Source: a bacterium
Lineage (GTDB): Bacteria > Patescibacteriota > Minisyncoccia > Moranbacterales > UBA2206
Assembly (NCBI GenBank): GCA_021777675.1
Contig: JAJYDG010000010.1
Span: 1 to 32,015 of the forward strand
Direction: 5' to 3'
DNA length: 32,015 nucleotides
The notes below the pieces were generated by a model. That model was not told where the DNA came from and searched no databases. It was given only the letters and a program-made list of their open reading frames with translations. Numbering within the stretch: position 1 is the first letter of the stretch; each line of letters opens with the position of its first letter. Positions 29,569-32,015 of the stretch are shown in pieces. A program made the translations under genes and the position numbers.

Positions 29569-32015
29569 TTAATTACTAGGAGTTACTTCTTGCCACTTAC
29601 CGGAATTGCAAGGACCGCAATCTTTCGTGCAAGTTTGATTGCCACAAGTACTGGAGTATTTTTGAACACCGCATTTGCTTTCACAACTAATATCCGGGCA
29701 AACATCCGATTTAGTTCCATTGCACACGCCCCCGCATCCATCGTTGCAAGATGATCCGACACATGTGTTACTAGCGCAAGAGCAATCTCGGGAACAAGAA
29801 GTTACCGTAACATTCGTGCTGGCATTTTTAGAAACACCCGTATTTGAATCGATAATTTGTACAGACGGAGAATATGTTCCAGTAGAATTATAGATGCAAG
29901 TGAAACTTGAATTACTAATATTTGTTGGGGATGCCGACCCGCCACAATGAGGGTAAATGTTGTATTTTTGTCCGGAATAAGCATTGTTGATGGCTATACT
30001 CAATACTGAAGTAAGTGGTGATTGTCCGGAATTCGGATTGGCAGAAAGCGAAACAGACCAATCGGCAGAAGATGCGCAAGTTGGATCAGTTGGATTGCTG
30101 GGAAGACGACAAACTCCTTGATCAGTGTTTTGAACGATCTTTGGATAACAAATCAATCCATTTTTACAAACATAATTACCATCTCCCGTGCATAAACCAT
30201 TGCAATCCGAATAAGTTGTAGGAGAACTGCAACAAGTATTCTTTCCGCAGCTGTCTATGCAACTAAATTGACCGCAGACACAAGTGGGGGCTGGACCAGG
30301 AGAATACGCGGAAAGATTTACACTCGCCGAACAACTATTTCCCGGCGTTGATCCATTATATGGCGTGAATGTGCAAGTTTCTGTTCCAGATTGAGAGTTT
30401 GTAAAAGAAAATGGATATGCTGAATATGACAAGCCGTAATTATCATAAGAGACAGGCAACGGACCGGTACAATATCCATAAGTCGCAGTTGCATTTGTCG
30501 AGCTCCATGTCAGATAAGAAGTGCCGGGAACCGTCAGGCTGGCTGGCGAAAAAGAAGCAACACAAGTTGCGTTATTTGCTGGTTTTGTGCAATAGCATCC
30601 ATCGCAAACCGTCCCGAACGAGCAACTATTTCCTCCGCTAAACACTAAACTGCATTCACAGGTTGGAGTTGACGCTACGCAAGCCTTAGCTGTTGTGCTC
30701 CAGCTTGTTCCGCTTGGACATTCATAGCAACTTTCACCATTACAGCAAGTTCCGGCAGAAGAAGCAACGGCTCCCGCTGGTTTAGACGATAGGCAAGCGC
30801 TATAACCACTGGAGTTGCAAGTTGCTGTGCAAGTGGTTGGCGCTACGCAAGCTCCATTACTGCAAGTTTGTCCGCTTGGGCAAGTTCCACAGTTTATACT
30901 TGTGCCACAACTATTAGTATATGATCCACAGGTAACACTATATTTATTACAATCCGATTGCGTAAAATCAGGAACACAACATTCTCCAGTAGCTTTTGTG
31001 CCCGTAGCTGTTTGTGTCGTATTGCAATTACTGGTTTGCGTGAAAGATTGACCGGAGCAAACAGTTGATGGATCGGGAGACCAAGAGGTTACAGTGCAGT
31101 TTGCTACGCAAGCCGAACCGTCCCAAATGTAACCATCGGCGCAAGCATAACATGTTTCGCCTGATTGACAGGTGAGACTTGACACTACCTGAAAGTGATA
31201 TTGAGCAATTTGAGCATCAGATAATGTATTAACGCAAGCGCGCGTAATACCACCAGAAGTAACACAGGTATATGATGGCGCTACACAAGTTTTTGTTGTT
31301 GCATTGTATGTATAACCGGAAGCACATACTTCCGCCGTTGCATTACAAGCAGTTCCTGCTGTTGATCCGTTATATGGCGTAAGTGTGCAAGTGACTGTTC
31401 CTGCCACCGTTGGTTGAAATCCATAAAGATCATATGCAGTTCCCGCATTAGAATCATTAACATACACATTGCTGGAATTTGTTGCACAATAAAGTGTGGC
31501 ATTGGTAGCATTCGTAGTCGTCCATGATGCATGTATCGAATCATTCACCATGGCATGATCCACATCAATAGTAAACGATGAGCAAGTGGCAGTTGCCTGT
31601 GTTACCGAATAATAAATATCCCCTGTATTAAAATCAAAGTTTCCTCCGCCATTAGATGGTCCGGCGCAATACGGCTGAACACCGCCAGAACTCTCTCCTG
31701 TTATACAAGCCTTAAAAGAAACAGAGCTATTTGATGATCCTGCATTACCTGCACTCCAAGACGAACCAGTATAAACCGTGCACCCAGCATCAACAAAATT
31801 CTGATTACCTCGCCAACTGCCACTAACATCTTGCCAATCGCCTGACGCATTATTTTTAAACGCTATCAATGTAGTATTACCGTCATGTTGGTTACATTCT
31901 TTAAGGCTTGCAGATCCGCTATAGAAACCAATTATCGCCTCTCCTGGACTATACACACTATTATCTAAACTTATAGCATAATTGAAACTTCCCCAATAAT
32001 CATTTCTTAGTTGTG
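29569..32015 (-). CDS. Cysteine-rich surface protein, 5' end beyond the window (partial)
   Basis: The reading frame is open to the right edge, so the true start lies outside; an internal GTG at about 31956 is not a convincing start. The visible part (about 815 residues) begins QLRNDYWGSFNYAISLDNSV, shared with the 937-aa protein. It then has repeated domains with WTTTNATNATLYC and WSSTNATATYGYC (Ig-like), several EGF-like Cys clusters (CCNGESCYECPSGTSW, CDGCYC, CGTCPSGQTCSNGACV), a PKD-like domain (SLSANPNSGQSPLTS) near the C-terminus, and a final CNSGKWQEVTPSN. It is very rich in Cys, Ser, Thr and Asn. It has no visible anchor here. It heads the surface operon with the 167-aa and 937-aa genes. 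Confidence 0.85.
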   Translation of the reverse strand, partial: QLRNDYWGSFNYAISLDNSVYSPGEAIIGFYSGSASLKECNQHDGNTTLIAFKNNASGDWQDVSGSWRGNQNFVDAGCTVYTGSSWSAGNAGSSNSSVSFKACITGESSGGVQPYCAGPSNGGGNFDFNTGDIYYSVTQATATCSSFTIDVDHAMVNDSIHASWTTTNATNATLYCATNSSNVYVNDSNAGTAYDLYGFQPTVAGTVTCTLTPYNGSTAGTACNATAEVCASGYTYNATTKTCVAPSYTCVTSGGITRACVNTLSDAQIAQYHFQVVSSLTCQSGETCYACADGYIWDGSACVANCTVTSWSPDPSTVCSGQSFTQTSNCNTTQTATGTKATGECCVPDFTQSDCNKYSVTCGSYTNSCGTSINCGTCPSGQTCSNGACVAPTTCTATCNSSGYSACLSSKPAGAVASSAGTCCNGESCYECPSGTSWSTTAKACVASTPTCECSLVFSGGNSCSFGTVCDGCYCTKPANNATCVASFSPASLTVPGTSYLTWSSTNATATYGYCTGPLPVSYDNYGLSYSAYPFSFTNSQSGTETCTFTPYNGSTPGNSCSASVNLSAYSPGPAPTCVCGQFSCIDSCGKNTCCSSPTTYSDCNGLCTGDGNYVCKNGLICYPKIVQNTDQGVCRLPSNPTDPTCASSADWSVSLSANPNSGQSPLTSVLSIAINNAYSGQKYNIYPHCGGSASPTNISNSSFTCIYNSTGTYSPSVQIIDSNTGVSKNASTNVTVTSCSRDCSCASNTCVGSSCNDGCGGVCNGTKSDVCPDISCESKCGVQKYSSTCGNQTCTKDCGPCNSGKWQEVTPSN
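31653..31751 (-). repeat. Repeat block B, copy 2
   Basis: Partner of 27239-27337. It lies in the same relative place of the second surface-protein gene and includes the same PYCAGPS coding stretch. Confidence 0.85.
31843..32015 (-). repeat. Repeat block A, copy 2, cut by the window edge
   Basis: Partner of 27438-27610; the match continues to the last base of the window, so the repeat is longer than shown. Sequence ends inside repeats are typical of assembly breaks, so the real neighbour on the right is uncertain. Confidence 0.88.

Noticed and set aside
1-32015. Recoded UGA (Gracilibacteria/SR1-type code)
   Set aside because: All conserved genes are full length under the standard code, with no in-frame TGA inside known motifs.

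Overview
The window looks like a contig or chromosome segment from an AT-rich bacterium of the Candidate Phyla Radiation (Patescibacteria), probably a Parcubacteria-like lineage. I infer this from four things: ThrS lacks the TGS domain, the surface proteins are large and cysteine-rich with Pro-Thr linkers, the tuf-S10 ribosomal cluster is compact, and the SecG, ManC and substrate-binding proteins are of a CPR type. All long genes read through with the standard code, so TGA is a stop. No rRNA or tRNA gene was found. The exact lineage is inference and was not tested by any search.

Layout. (1) 1-4996, minus strand: rpsS, rplB, rplW, rplD, rplC, rpsJ, tuf and a 92-residue unknown protein. A promoter lies before the unknown gene (TTGACA plus extended TATAAT) and another before rpsJ (TTGACT-17-TAGAAT). 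(2) 4997-11788, minus strand: a tight seven-gene run. It holds the NiFe-hydrogenase large subunit, superoxide reductase, a HypA-like protein, GAPDH, a D-aminoacylase-like amidohydrolase, MurD and MurI. It joins H2 metabolism, oxygen defence, glycolysis and D-glutamate/peptidoglycan synthesis. (3) 11851-12963, plus strand: a stand-alone HypF carbamoyltransferase domain, divergent from the large subunit. (4) 12960-17087, minus strand: manC, hydrogenase small subunit, hypC, hypD, hypE. (5) 17337-20342, plus strand: secG, an oligopeptide-binding protein and a phosphoglucose/phosphomannose isomerase. (6) 20339-24924: a compact T-box leader, an antisense zinc-ribbon gene lying between that leader and thrS, then thrS-miaB-miaA and a strong bidirectional terminator. 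(7) 24959-32015, minus strand: a membrane-anchored thioredoxin-fold protein, a 937-residue surface protein, a small membrane-anchored protein and a second cysteine-rich surface protein. The second surface protein runs off the right edge inside a near-identical repeat.

How the genes fit together. The hydrogenase appears to be a group 3b-like enzyme reduced to its catalytic pair. Its maturation set is unusual: HypA has no zinc ribbon, HypF has only the carbamoyltransferase half, HypB is not present here, and the large subunit already ends at its last ligand histidine. HypC, HypD and HypE look canonical, and HypE ends in the PRIC tail. ManC and the PGI/PMI enzyme belong to the fructose-6-phosphate to GDP-mannose route. 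The thioredoxin-fold protein next to cysteine-rich surface proteins suggests a disulfide and surface-assembly module.

The most novel-looking parts are three. The first is the T-box/antisense-gene/thrS locus, with overlapping divergent promoters and a run of five consecutive hairpins. The second is the stripped-down hydrogenase maturation system. The third is the pair of surface-protein paralogs that share near-identical 5' DNA and a common C-terminal motif around divergent middles.
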